Below, one piece after another: positions 16,976-24,277 of a stretch of DNA of 41,538 nt. Source of the DNA: an uncultured Paracoccaceae bacterium. Its GTDB lineage: Bacteria; Pseudomonadota; Alphaproteobacteria; Rhodobacterales; Rhodobacteraceae. Within the stretch, counting starts at the first letter, position 1, and each line of letters begins with the position of its first letter. The notes under the pieces are model-generated. The model had not been told where the DNA came from. It searched no databases and saw only the letters and a program-made list of their open reading frames with translations. The stretch covers positions 1 through 41,538 of the forward strand of contig CALLAF010000039.1 of the NCBI GenBank assembly GCA_938002605.1, written 5' to 3'. The position numbers were made by a program, and so were the translations under genes.

Positions 16976-17005
16976 AACTGGCCTGACAATGCAGTAGGGC
17001 CAGTT
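16976..17005 (-). promoter_or_regulatory. Dyad upstream of xsc (candidate operator)
   Basis: AACTGGCC (16976-16983) and GGCCAGTT (16998-17005) form a perfect 8-bp inverted repeat with a 14-base spacer, 60-90 bases upstream of the xsc start. The arm with flank, TAGGGCCAG, resembles the TauR-like repeat TAGGTCCAA at 7 of 9 positions. It could be an operator or a weak transcript hairpin after tauR. No T-run follows on the minus strand. Confidence 0.35.
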
Positions 17006-17042
17006 GGTTTGGGTTCTTAATGCCAAATTGCTGGTGATGGCA

Positions 17043-18503
17043 CTAAGCATTCGCGATGGCCTGTGCAATCAGCGCGACGCCGGGCGCGATTTGCGCGGCG
17101 GGAATGGATGAATAGGCAAGCCGGAAATAGTCAGTCGGCGGGGTATCCGATGCAAAAAAGGCAGCGCCGGGTTCAATCAACACGCTGTCATCACGCAATT
17201 GATGCGCTAATTGCGTTGTATCAAGCCCGTTTGGGGTGCGCAGCCAAACTGCCGACCCCCCATAAGTGCCGTGCCCGGCAACCGTGAGCCCGTGGTTTTT
17301 GAGCGCAACATCCATGACCTCGCGCCGGTAATGATAGGCTTTGCCCATCCGTCTGATCAACGCATCGTAATGCCCAAGCGACAGGTAGTAGCTGACCGTG
17401 CGCTGGATATGGCCGGGAGGGTGGCGCAGCACAGTGGCGCGCAGGGCGCGGGCTTCGCGGATGAACGGTGCCGGGCCAACAAGATATCCCAAACGCAGCC
17501 CCGGAAAGAGCGATTTTGAGAATGATCCCACGTAAATCACCCGCCCGTTCTGATCGAGCGATTTGAGCGAAGGCGATGCCGGTTTGAGAAAAGACATCTC
17601 AAATTCATAATCATCCTCGACGATTAGGAAATCATCGTCTTCTGCTTTTTGTAGCAGTGCTTTGCGCCGATCCACGGACATGGTTGATGTCGTTGGGCAT
17701 TGGTGGCTGGGGGTCGCAAAAACCACATCTGTCTCGGGCGGGAGCGCATCCGGGGGCAGCCCGTCGCCGTCCACGGGGACGGCAGTGTATTGGCACCGCG
17801 ACTGGTCCAGAATATTGCGTAGGGCGGGATAGCATGGGTCCTCAATTGCGGCTAAACGGCGGCTGTTCAAAAGCACTTGCGCCGCGAGCCAAAGCGCATT
17901 TTGCGCGCCCATCGTTACCAGAATTTCATCGTTATTTGCCAAAATGCCGCGGCGGGGTAGCGTCTGGCGGGCAATAAATTCGACCAATTGCGGATCATCA
18001 CCATCATAGTAGTCAGCCGTCAGCGCGCCGAAATCGCGCATGCCCAAAGCACGCAGCGCGCATAGTCGCCAATTGGCTGCATCAAATAGCGTTTTATCAG
18101 CTTGGCCGTAGATAAATGGATAGCGGTATTTGGCCCAATCGCTGGGTTTATCAAGGTTCAAGCCGGGGGTGAATTTCTGACCAATTGCACGGTTCCAATC
18201 GACGGTGCCGACCTGCGCGCGTTTGGCCGGAAACGCAGGGGGTTCAGGCGCATTTTCAGACACAAAATACCCAGACCGTCCGCGCGATGTCAGGTAATCA
18301 TCTGCGACCAATTCGGTATAGGCCAAGGTCACGGTGATCCGGCTCACGCCTAAATGCGTGGCCATTTTTCGCGAGGATGGCAAACGTTCCCCGGCCCGGA
18401 ACCGACCCGCAAGAATGCCTTGCGCAACCATCTGCTGCACACGTGCCTGAAGCGTCCCGACAGAGGATGGATCTAGAAAGAAGGTTTCGACAGAAATTGG
18501 CAT
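17043..18503 (-). CDS. tauR: TauR: MocR/GntR-family PLP-dependent regulator of taurine genes
   Basis: TauR is a DNA-binding activator of the MocR group: a GntR winged helix fused to an aminotransferase-like domain that binds PLP. Residues about 10-80 form the winged helix (FRAGERLPSSRKMATHLGVS, RITVTLAYTELVADDYL). The aminotransferase-like part includes YDGDDPQLVEFIARQTLPRR, LIVEDDYEFEM and VGSFSKSLFPGLRLGYLVGP, where the Lys is the expected PLP anchor. I chose the ATG at 18503 with AGGA upstream (486 aa) rather than the TTG at 18527. Two TauR-box-like repeats lie at and just before this start, suggesting autoregulation. It precedes xsc on the same strand and lies near tpa. Confidence 0.9.
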   Translation of the reverse strand: MPISVETFFLDPSSVGTLQARVQQMVAQGILAGRFRAGERLPSSRKMATHLGVSRITVTLAYTELVADDYLTSRGRSGYFVSENAPEPPAFPAKRAQVGTVDWNRAIGQKFTPGLNLDKPSDWAKYRYPFIYGQADKTLFDAANWRLCALRALGMRDFGALTADYYDGDDPQLVEFIARQTLPRRGILANNDEILVTMGAQNALWLAAQVLLNSRRLAAIEDPCYPALRNILDQSRCQYTAVPVDGDGLPPDALPPETDVVFATPSHQCPTTSTMSVDRRKALLQKAEDDDFLIVEDDYEFEMSFLKPASPSLKSLDQNGRVIYVGSFSKSLFPGLRLGYLVGPAPFIREARALRATVLRHPPGHIQRTVSYYLSLGHYDALIRRMGKAYHYRREVMDVALKNHGLTVAGHGTYGGSAVWLRTPNGLDTTQLAHQLRDDSVLIEPGAAFFASDTPPTDYFRLAYSSIPAAQIAPGVALIAQAIANA

Positions 18504-18505
18504 GA

Positions 18506-18536
18506 TTGGTCCTAATGTTGAACTCAATTGGACCTA
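18506..18536 (-). promoter_or_regulatory. Paired TauR-like boxes at the tauR start
   Basis: On the plus strand TTGGTCCTA (18506-18514) and TTGGACCTA (18528-18536) are direct repeats 22 bases apart, differing at one position. The same 9-mer TTGGACCTA/TAGGTCCAA occurs twice upstream of tpa. It resembles the CTGGACYTAA repeat that I remember for TauR in Rhodobacter capsulatus. The inner copy overlaps the tauR ribosome-binding site. Confidence 0.55.
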
Positions 18537-18671
18537 CTTGTCACAGGAATACAAGGAGGTTTTTGAAAAGCCGAAAAAAGCCTGACAAAAAAACTAACGC
18601 TTAAGCAAATTTTCTGCGACGGGAATAATCTGGTCATGCGTTCTAAGGGTCTAACCAAATCGGAGAACACC

Positions 18672-18998
18672 ATGAAGATGCTACCCAAAGCCACAATGAT
18701 GGTTGCATTTAGTTTAATCGCCCCAACTGTTGTGACTGCGCAAGACGGTGGAGGGCGCGGCCCACAACCCGCTGAACTGGCCGCAGATCTTGGCGTGTCG
18801 GTTGAGCTCCTTGAAAGTTGTTCACCTGATCGGGGGCAAGCAGGTGGCGAACGCCCTGAACGCCCAAGCCGTGAAGAACATGAAACACGTATGACTGAAA
18901 TGGCCAGTTGCTTGCAGCAGGGCAATGCGTCGATCACAGCGCAATCATTGGACCAAGTCATGCAGAATTACCGCCCCGCCGCACCCGACCGCGGATAA
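18672..18998 (+). CDS. Small secreted protein of unknown function
   Basis: The 108-residue frame begins at the ATG at 18672 (GGAGAA upstream); a longer frame to 18636 lacks a ribosome-binding site. MKMLPKATMMVAFSLIAPTV then VTAQ is a clear Sec signal with an A-Q cleavage site. The mature part is about 85 residues, rich in Glu, Arg and Gly, and carries two Cys (LESCSPDRG and MASCLQQGN) that could form a disulfide in the periplasm. No metal or heme motif is seen and I do not recognise the family. It is divergent from tauR and convergent with tpa, so it may simply have been left between them; a strong terminator follows it. It is lone on its strand here. Confidence 0.72.
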   Translation: MKMLPKATMMVAFSLIAPTVVTAQDGGGRGPQPAELAADLGVSVELLESCSPDRGQAGGERPERPSREEHETRMTEMASCLQQGNASITAQSLDQVMQNYRPAAPDRG

Positions 18999-19031
18999 CA
19001 GTCGCACCACTCACGGGAATAATGACTGTTA
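18996..19031 (+). repeat. Inverted repeat TAACAGTC / GACTGTTA
   Basis: A perfect 8-bp inverted repeat (18996-19003 and 19024-19031) with a 20-base spacer begins at the stop codon of the small secreted-protein gene and precedes its terminator. It may add to 3'-end structure of the message. Confidence 0.4.
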
Positions 19032-19039
19032 CGGTGGTA

Positions 19040-19070
19040 AGGCCCGGAGTTCATCGCTCCGGGCCTTTCT
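19040..19070 (+). terminator. Rho-independent terminator after the small secreted-protein gene
   Basis: AGGCCCGGAG (19040-19049) pairs perfectly with CTCCGGGCCT (19057-19066) around a 7-base loop and is followed by TTCTATTT on the plus strand. The minus-strand side has no T-run, so it serves the plus-strand gene rather than tpa, whose stop is 3 bases further on. Confidence 0.8.
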
Positions 19071-19072
19071 AT

Positions 19073-20455
19073 TTATCCTAAGACGCGCTTGATCGCGTGA
19101 CCTACGGTCTCGGTGATGCGGTTCAGATCGTCTTTGGTGGCGATCAACGCTGGTGCAAACAAAAGTGCGTTGTTGTAGCCCGGCACAGAACGGTTTGTGC
19201 TGCCGATCATCACGCCTTGATTGATGCAATCAGCCACAATCGCCGCGACTTCAGGCTCGCTGACCGGTTCTTTGCTATCACGATCTGTTACCAGCTCAAT
19301 CCCGGCAAACAGCCCCATACCGCGCACATCCCCAATCCATTTGTGCTGTTCCATCAGCCCAATCAGATTGTCTTTCAGGTGATCCCCCATCGCGGTAGAA
19401 TTCCCAAGCAGGTCTTCTTCTTCGATGATTTTCATGTTTTCGATGGCAGCCGCGGGACCGCCCGTGCAGCCGCCAAATGTGGAAATATCGCGGAAGTAGC
19501 TCATCTTGTCTGTGTCATCTTTGAACTGATCAAAGACCGCATTTGTGGTGACACAACAGGAAATCGCCGCATAGCCAGAGGCCACACCTTTGGCCATTGT
19601 CACGATGTCAGGTTTAACGCCAAACTGCTGATATCCGAACCACGTACCGGTCCGGCCGATGCCACAGACGACCTCGTCGATGTGCAGCAAGATGTCATAT
19701 TTTTTGCAGATCTCTTGGACGCGGTCCCAGTAACCTTTGGGGGGCACGATGATGCCGCCGCCTGCGGTGATCGGCTCAAGGCAAAGTGCGCCAACGGTAT
19801 CTGCGCCTTCGCGTAAAATCACGTCTTCAATGGCTTGGGCTGCTGCTGCGCCATAAGCTTCGCCCGTCAGGCCGTTTTCAGCGCGGTATTCAAGGCAATG
19901 TGGCACGCGCACAAATCCGGGCGCGAAGGGGCCGTATTGTGCGTTGCGTTCATCTTGGCCACCGGCCGATAGTGCGCCAAGCGTGGTGCCGTGATAATCG
20001 CGGTCGCGATACAGGATTTTATATTTCTTGCCACCGTGGTGTTTGTGGCTGATCTGGCGCACCATTTTAAAGGCTTTTTCATTCGCCTCGGACCCCGAGT
20101 TCGCATAGTAAACGCGGTCCAAACCCGGCATCTTAGCAATCAACATTTCGGCAAATTGCGCACCCGGAATTGTGCCTGCGGCACCGCTAAAGAAACACAT
20201 CTTTGTAATTGCGTCAGCGACAGCTTTGCCGATCCGTTCGCGGCCATAGCCCACGTTGGTTGTCCAAACGCCACCAGAGACAGCATCAACATATTCTTTC
20301 CCGGTAATGTCCCAAACATTGAGCCCTTTACCTTCAACGATGATGCGCGGATCGATGGTCTCATAGACCTTGTTTTGGCTTAGGTGATGCCAAACATTGG
20401 CACGGTCAGCCTCGATTACATGGCCGGGGTCGTTCGTGAAATTACTGGTGTCCAT
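19073..20455 (-). CDS. tpa: Taurine:pyruvate aminotransferase
   Basis: Tpa moves the amino group of taurine to pyruvate, giving sulfoacetaldehyde and alanine; it is a class III (omega) PLP aminotransferase. Residues include KYDILLHIDEVVCGIGRTGT (the Asp that holds the PLP ring) and DIVTMAKGVASGYAAISCCV (the PLP Lys). YYANSGSEANEKAFKM and YHGTTLGALSAGGQ lie earlier. I chose the ATG at 20455 with GGAG upstream (460 aa), matching the family length; the frame can be read back to 20518. Its upstream region carries two TauR-like boxes. Tpa links the importer TauABC to Xsc. A beta-alanine or other omega-aminotransferase would look similar, but the neighbours fix the role well. Confidence 0.92.
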   Translation of the reverse strand: MDTSNFTNDPGHVIEADRANVWHHLSQNKVYETIDPRIIVEGKGLNVWDITGKEYVDAVSGGVWTTNVGYGRERIGKAVADAITKMCFFSGAAGTIPGAQFAEMLIAKMPGLDRVYYANSGSEANEKAFKMVRQISHKHHGGKKYKILYRDRDYHGTTLGALSAGGQDERNAQYGPFAPGFVRVPHCLEYRAENGLTGEAYGAAAAQAIEDVILREGADTVGALCLEPITAGGGIIVPPKGYWDRVQEICKKYDILLHIDEVVCGIGRTGTWFGYQQFGVKPDIVTMAKGVASGYAAISCCVTTNAVFDQFKDDTDKMSYFRDISTFGGCTGGPAAAIENMKIIEEEDLLGNSTAMGDHLKDNLIGLMEQHKWIGDVRGMGLFAGIELVTDRDSKEPVSEPEVAAIVADCINQGVMIGSTNRSVPGYNNALLFAPALIATKDDLNRITETVGHAIKRVLG

Positions 20456-20925
20456 GTCGGAGGCTCCATTTGTGTAAGAGAATGCGCGCAGGCCGAATCT
20501 TGTCCGCAACTGCTGCAATTAAATGCAGTTTTTCAACAGGATATAGTACAGATATAGGTCCAATATGCGCGGATGCGTAGGTCCAAAGTGACCGTGGTGT
20601 GGGAATTATGATGCGTGTAGGTAAACTCTATGTGTTTGAAATTATTTTATAATATATAGAAAATTGTCAATTTTATTGACTGGTTAGTAAATTTTTTTGG
20701 CGCTTGTTTTAGTTGACGTGAGGACATGAATTTCTTTGGCTTCGGTTAACCTACCGCGGTTTTTTTAGGCGGTGGGGTTCATGCGGCCAAACTTGGTCAA
20801 GACAAAGAACTGATATGCTGGGGGTAGGAACGCCACCCAAAACATGTTCAGTTCAACCAATCGAGGCAGGGACAACCTTGCCCAACGTATGGCCCGATAT
20901 ACGGGTCGCAACACGGGAGACGATT
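20456..20925. other. 470-base control region between tpa and tauA
   Basis: No gene is visible. It holds the tpa promoter region with two TauR-like boxes (20555-20586), an AT-rich block (about 20635-20700), and the 5' leader of tauA. On the minus strand TTGACA with a TAAAAT element 15 bases later can be read across about 20640-20669, but it lies far from tpa. Nothing else coding is supported. Confidence 0.6.
20555..20586 (-). promoter_or_regulatory. Paired TauR-like boxes upstream of tpa
   Basis: TAGGTCCAA occurs exactly twice, at 20555-20563 and 20578-20586, as direct repeats 23 bases apart (TTGGACCTA on the tpa strand), about 100-130 bases before the tpa start. They match 8 of 10 positions of the CTGGACYTAA motif I remember for R. 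capsulatus TauR, which also acts on paired direct repeats. Confidence 0.65.
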
Positions 20926-21912
20926 ATGAAACTTAAAACTGCTCTGATGGGTGCCACATTGATGATGGGCGCGACCAGCCTCGCCGCTGAAGAAATCACT
21001 GTTGGTTATTTCCTCGAATGGCCGATGCCATTTCAATACGCCAAGGTAAACGGCACTTATGACGAAGCGCTGGGCATGACCGTCAACTGGGTCAGCTTTG
21101 ACGCGGGCACCGCGATGTCAGCTGCGATGGCGTCAGGTGATGTGCAAATTTCTGTCAGCCAAGGGGTGCCACCGTTTGTTGTTGCTGCCTCTGCAGGCCA
21201 AGATTTGCAAATTCTGGACGTTGCTGTGTCCTATGCTGAAAACGACAACTGCGTTGTTGCCTCTGCGTTGGAAATCGACAAAGACAGCGCCGACGAATTG
21301 GCAGGCAAGAAAGTTGCCGTGCCATTGGGGACTGCAGCGCACTACGGTTTCTTGCGCCAGATGGAACACTTTGGTGTTGATCTTGCTTCGCTTGATATCG
21401 TCGATATGGCGCCGCCAGATGGCGCGGCTGCGCTTGCACAAGGTGCCGTTGACATGGCCTGCGGCTGGGGTGGTTCACTGCGCCGCATGACGGAATATGG
21501 CAATGTGTTGCTGACAGGTGCCGAAAAAGAAGCGCTGGGCATTTTGGTGTTTGATGTCACTTCTGCCCCTGCAAGCTTTGTTGCGGAGAACCCAGAGCTG
21601 GTTGCGAAATTCTTGGCGGTCACAGCCGAAGCAAATGCGGCATGGAACGATGGGTCCGGCGTTGAAGCAATGCTGCCAGTTATCGCGAATGATGCGGGTA
21701 TGGACGAAGACGCAACAGCTGAAACAATGGCAACATTCGTGTTCCCATCTGTCGAAGAGCAATTGTCGGACGCGTGGTTGGGTGCAGCTGCGCCGACGTT
21801 CATGAAAGGCGTCGCAGATGTGTTTGTTGAATCTGGTTCGATCGACTCTGCGCTTGATAGCTACGCAGGCAGTGTGAACACAGGGCCACTGGCGACACTC
21901 GACGACATGTAA
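20926..21912 (+). CDS. tauA: Taurine ABC transporter, periplasmic binding protein
   Basis: TauA captures taurine in the periplasm and delivers it to TauBC. The 328-residue protein has a Sec signal (MKLKTALMGATLMMGATSLA, cleaved near AEE) and then ITVGYFLEWPMPFQYAK, the start of an SsuA/TauA/ThiY-like (NMT1) domain. ISVSQGVPPFVVAASAGQD, ELAGKKVAVPLGTAAHYGFL and AQGAVDMACGWGGSL follow. I chose the ATG at 20926, which has GGGAGA upstream; the frame runs open back to 20815 without support. It is first of tauABC, divergent from tpa. A long hairpin after its stop may keep its mRNA more abundant than tauBC. A sulfonate of another kind is possible, but tpa/xsc nearby point to taurine. Confidence 0.92.
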   Translation: MKLKTALMGATLMMGATSLAAEEITVGYFLEWPMPFQYAKVNGTYDEALGMTVNWVSFDAGTAMSAAMASGDVQISVSQGVPPFVVAASAGQDLQILDVAVSYAENDNCVVASALEIDKDSADELAGKKVAVPLGTAAHYGFLRQMEHFGVDLASLDIVDMAPPDGAAALAQGAVDMACGWGGSLRRMTEYGNVLLTGAEKEALGILVFDVTSAPASFVAENPELVAKFLAVTAEANAAWNDGSGVEAMLPVIANDAGMDEDATAETMATFVFPSVEEQLSDAWLGAAAPTFMKGVADVFVESGSIDSALDSYAGSVNTGPLATLDDM

Positions 21913-21920
21913 TCCCTGAT

Positions 21921-21948
21921 CCCGGCGCGGGGCAAACCCTGCGCCGGG
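21921..21948 (+). other. Stable hairpin after tauA
   Basis: CCCGGCGCGGGG (21921-21932), loop CAAA, then CCCTGCGCCGGG (21937-21948) gives a 12-bp stem with one G-U pair. There is no T-run, so it is likely an mRNA-stabilising or processing element that raises TauA relative to TauBC, as is common after binding-protein genes. Confidence 0.6.
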
Positions 21949-21963
21949 GCAATCGTTTCCGAG

Positions 21964-22003
21964 AAAGCGCCGGAGCTCGCTGCGGCGTGGCAAGCGCTTT
22001 TTT
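21964..22003 (+). terminator. Weak terminator-like stem before tauB
   Basis: AAAGCGC (21964-21970) pairs with GCGCTTT (21994-22000), enclosing a GC-rich region, and is followed by a T-run (21998-22003). It could act as an attenuator between tauA and tauB. The pairing is long-range, so confidence is modest. Confidence 0.4.
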
Positions 22004-22023
22004 GAAAACTATTGGAGTGGGAC

Positions 22024-22830
22024 ATGTCGGGGTTACAAATAGATAAGTTGTCGATGCGCTTTGATCTGCCAAACGGGTCATCGGTGCAGGCGCTCAAGGA
22101 TGTGTCGCTAGACCTGAAGGCTGGCGAACTTTTGTCGGTTCTTGGCCCGTCGGGCTGCGGGAAGACGACATTGCTTAATATCGTTGCGGGCTTTCTTGCG
22201 CCAACAGACGGAAAGATCGCGCTTAATGGAAACACGGTCAACGGGCCGGGGCCGGAACGGGGCATGGTGTTTCAACAAGGCGCTTTGTTCGAATGGATGA
22301 GCGTGCGTGAAAACGTGGGCTTTGGCCCGTCAATGAAGGGCATGCCCAAGGCTGAAAAAGCCGAGATCGTCGACCATCTGCTGGATGTTGTGGGCCTGCA
22401 AGATTTTAAAGACAAAGCGGTCTACGAATTGTCTGGCGGCATGCAACAACGTGTGGCTTTGGCGCGCTGTCTGGCCAATGAACCTGATGTGATCTTGATG
22501 GATGAACCATTGGGTGCGCTTGACGCGCTGACCCGCGAAAAAATGCAAGGGTTGGTTCTGAAGCTGTGGAAAGAAACCGGCAAGACGATCATTCTGATCA
22601 CCCACTCTGTTGAAGAAGCATTACTGCTGGGCGAACGGTTGATCGTAATGGCCCCGCGGCCGGGGCGTATCCACCGTGAATACAACCTGCCGTTTGCGGA
22701 AATGGGCGTGAACCACGATCTGCGCGACGTCAAAAAAGACCCCAAGTTTGGTGAAACCCGCGAAGAAATTCTAAGCATGATTTGGGATATGGAAGAAGAA
22801 ATTATGGGTCGGACGGAGGACGCACAATGA
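22024..22830 (+). CDS. tauB: Taurine ABC transporter, ATP-binding protein
   Basis: TauB is the cytoplasmic ATPase driving taurine import. The 268 residues contain Walker A LGPSGCGKTT, the Q-loop VFQQGALFEW, the signature ELSGGMQQRVALARC, Walker B VILMDEPLGALD and the switch ILITHSVEEAL. I chose the ATG at 22024, preceded by GGAGTGG; an ATG four codons earlier overlaps that site. The stop overlaps the tauC start by 4 bases (ATGA), so TauB and TauC are translationally coupled. Membership in the nitrate/sulfonate/taurine ABC family is certain; taurine is inferred from tauA and the tpa/xsc genes. Confidence 0.92.
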   Translation: MSGLQIDKLSMRFDLPNGSSVQALKDVSLDLKAGELLSVLGPSGCGKTTLLNIVAGFLAPTDGKIALNGNTVNGPGPERGMVFQQGALFEWMSVRENVGFGPSMKGMPKAEKAEIVDHLLDVVGLQDFKDKAVYELSGGMQQRVALARCLANEPDVILMDEPLGALDALTREKMQGLVLKLWKETGKTIILITHSVEEALLLGERLIVMAPRPGRIHREYNLPFAEMGVNHDLRDVKKDPKFGETREEILSMIWDMEEEIMGRTEDAQ

Positions 22831-24161
22831 ACTTACTTGCAGATCTCGGCGGTGAACTTTGGGCCGTTTTGACGACCCTTTTTAAGGCTGCCCCATATAT
22901 CCTTGCATATGTGCTGTTGATTTTGATCACCATGTTCATTTGGAGCGGGATAAAACGGCTTTTGACCCCCAAGCACGACTATGGGTCACTTAAAACCGTG
23001 ACCTTTGGGGATGAAAGCGCAGTGACGTCTAATACCGTTGCGTCGGTTGTTTCAGTTGTGTTGATCTTTTTGTTTTGGGGTGCGTTTACCGGTTCCAAGC
23101 TCTTGCCCGGTTTCATGCATGCACCCGGCGCGTTTACTGGCGAAGGGTCATTTACCTATACAATCACAACCCCTGACGGCCAAAGCGATGATGCGACGGT
23201 GTCTGTTGTCGTGCATCCGGCGACCGAAGACGTTGTCGCGCCCGAAGTTGCCCTAGGTGACGGTATCGCCAAGGACGATTCAATTGCGATTGCCAGCTAT
23301 CGCAGCGCGTTGTTCCGGGTCGATGAAAATGACGAAATGGGCCGTGATGAAGACACGTTTATCACCGCCGTCAACGGTGAATCCATCGCCCCAGAGGGAT
23401 CTGTCGATGTTGGTTTTGGCACAGTGGCGATGTCTGCAAAGGGGACTTTGAACATTATCCCATCAACAGGCATCCAGATGGAGCCGATTTGGTTGCCAGC
23501 TCCAGAGGCCGTTTGGTCCCGCATGACCGAAATTGCGACTGATGGGTTCCGCAATTCAACATTGATGGAACACTTGGGCTATTCACTATTTCGCGTTGTG
23601 GTTGGATTCTTCCTTGGGGCGCTGGTGGGGATCCCGCTGGGCTATGCGATGGGGCTGTCAAACTGGTTCCGGGGCTGGTTTGATCCAATCGTTGAATTTA
23701 TGCGCCCGGTTCCGCCGCTTGCGTTGATCCCCTTGGTCATCATCTGGGCCGGTATTGGCGAAGTAGGTAAGATTATCCTGCTGTTTCTCGCTGCGCTTTG
23801 GATCATGGCGATCGCAGCGCGGTCGGGCGTATCTGGCGTGCGGATTTCAAAGGTACATGCGGCCTATAGCCTGGGCGCCTCAAAGTGGCAGATCATGCGC
23901 CACGTGATTATCCCTAACTCGCTGCCCGAAATCTTTACCGGTGCGCGTGTTGCGATGGGGGTTTGCTGGGGGACAGTTGTTGCGGCTGAACTTGTCGCCG
24001 CTGAAAAAGGCGCAGGTATGATGATCATGGTTGCCTCAAAGTTCCAAAGCACTGATATCGTTCTGATGGGGATCATTCTGATTGGCATCATTGGGTTTAG
24101 CATCGACATGCTGATGCGGTGGGTCGAACGTGTTCTGGTGCCGTGGAAAGGTAAAGGTTAA
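22827..24161 (+). CDS. tauC: Taurine ABC transporter permease with an extra N-terminal/periplasmic segment
   Basis: TauC is the membrane channel of the taurine importer. The last 220 or so residues are a standard binding-protein-dependent permease domain with about five helices and the EAA loop HAAYSLGASKWQIMRHVIIP, which contacts TauB. In contrast to the roughly 275-residue enterobacterial TauC, this one has 444 residues. Helices at about 18-36 and 64-82 precede a polar stretch of about 140 residues (83-225) with beta-rich, acidic sequence (TYTITTPDGQSDDATVSVVV, VDENDEMGRDEDTFITAVNG), probably facing the periplasm. The ATG at 22827 overlaps the tauB stop and has GGAGG upstream. The extra part could assist docking of TauA; its role is unknown. 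Confidence 0.9.
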   Translation: MNLLADLGGELWAVLTTLFKAAPYILAYVLLILITMFIWSGIKRLLTPKHDYGSLKTVTFGDESAVTSNTVASVVSVVLIFLFWGAFTGSKLLPGFMHAPGAFTGEGSFTYTITTPDGQSDDATVSVVVHPATEDVVAPEVALGDGIAKDDSIAIASYRSALFRVDENDEMGRDEDTFITAVNGESIAPEGSVDVGFGTVAMSAKGTLNIIPSTGIQMEPIWLPAPEAVWSRMTEIATDGFRNSTLMEHLGYSLFRVVVGFFLGALVGIPLGYAMGLSNWFRGWFDPIVEFMRPVPPLALIPLVIIWAGIGEVGKIILLFLAALWIMAIAARSGVSGVRISKVHAAYSLGASKWQIMRHVIIPNSLPEIFTGARVAMGVCWGTVVAAELVAAEKGAGMMIMVASKFQSTDIVLMGIILIGIIGFSIDMLMRWVERVLVPWKGKG

Positions 24162-24199
24162 GCCTTTCCGAACGCGCATTTCAGCGAAGCAAAACAAGC

Positions 24200-24237
24200 A
24201 AGGCAAAGGGCAGATCGCCCTTTGCCTTTTGTCTTTT
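24200..24237 (+). terminator. Rho-independent terminator after tauC
   Basis: AAGGCAAAGGGC (24200-24211) pairs perfectly over 12 bp with GCCCTTTGCCTT (24217-24228) around a 5-base loop, followed by TTGTCTTTT. It separates tauABC from the HpsN-like gene 40 bases downstream, for which no clear separate promoter is visible. Confidence 0.85.
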
Positions 24238-24277
24238 GTAGCGCCAAATCGATGCAACTTTTTCAAAGGAAATTGAT

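Noticed and set aside
20640..20700. AT-rich block before tauA as a replication origin
   Set aside because: No iteron set, DnaA box cluster or replication gene is adjacent; it sits in a divergent promoter region.
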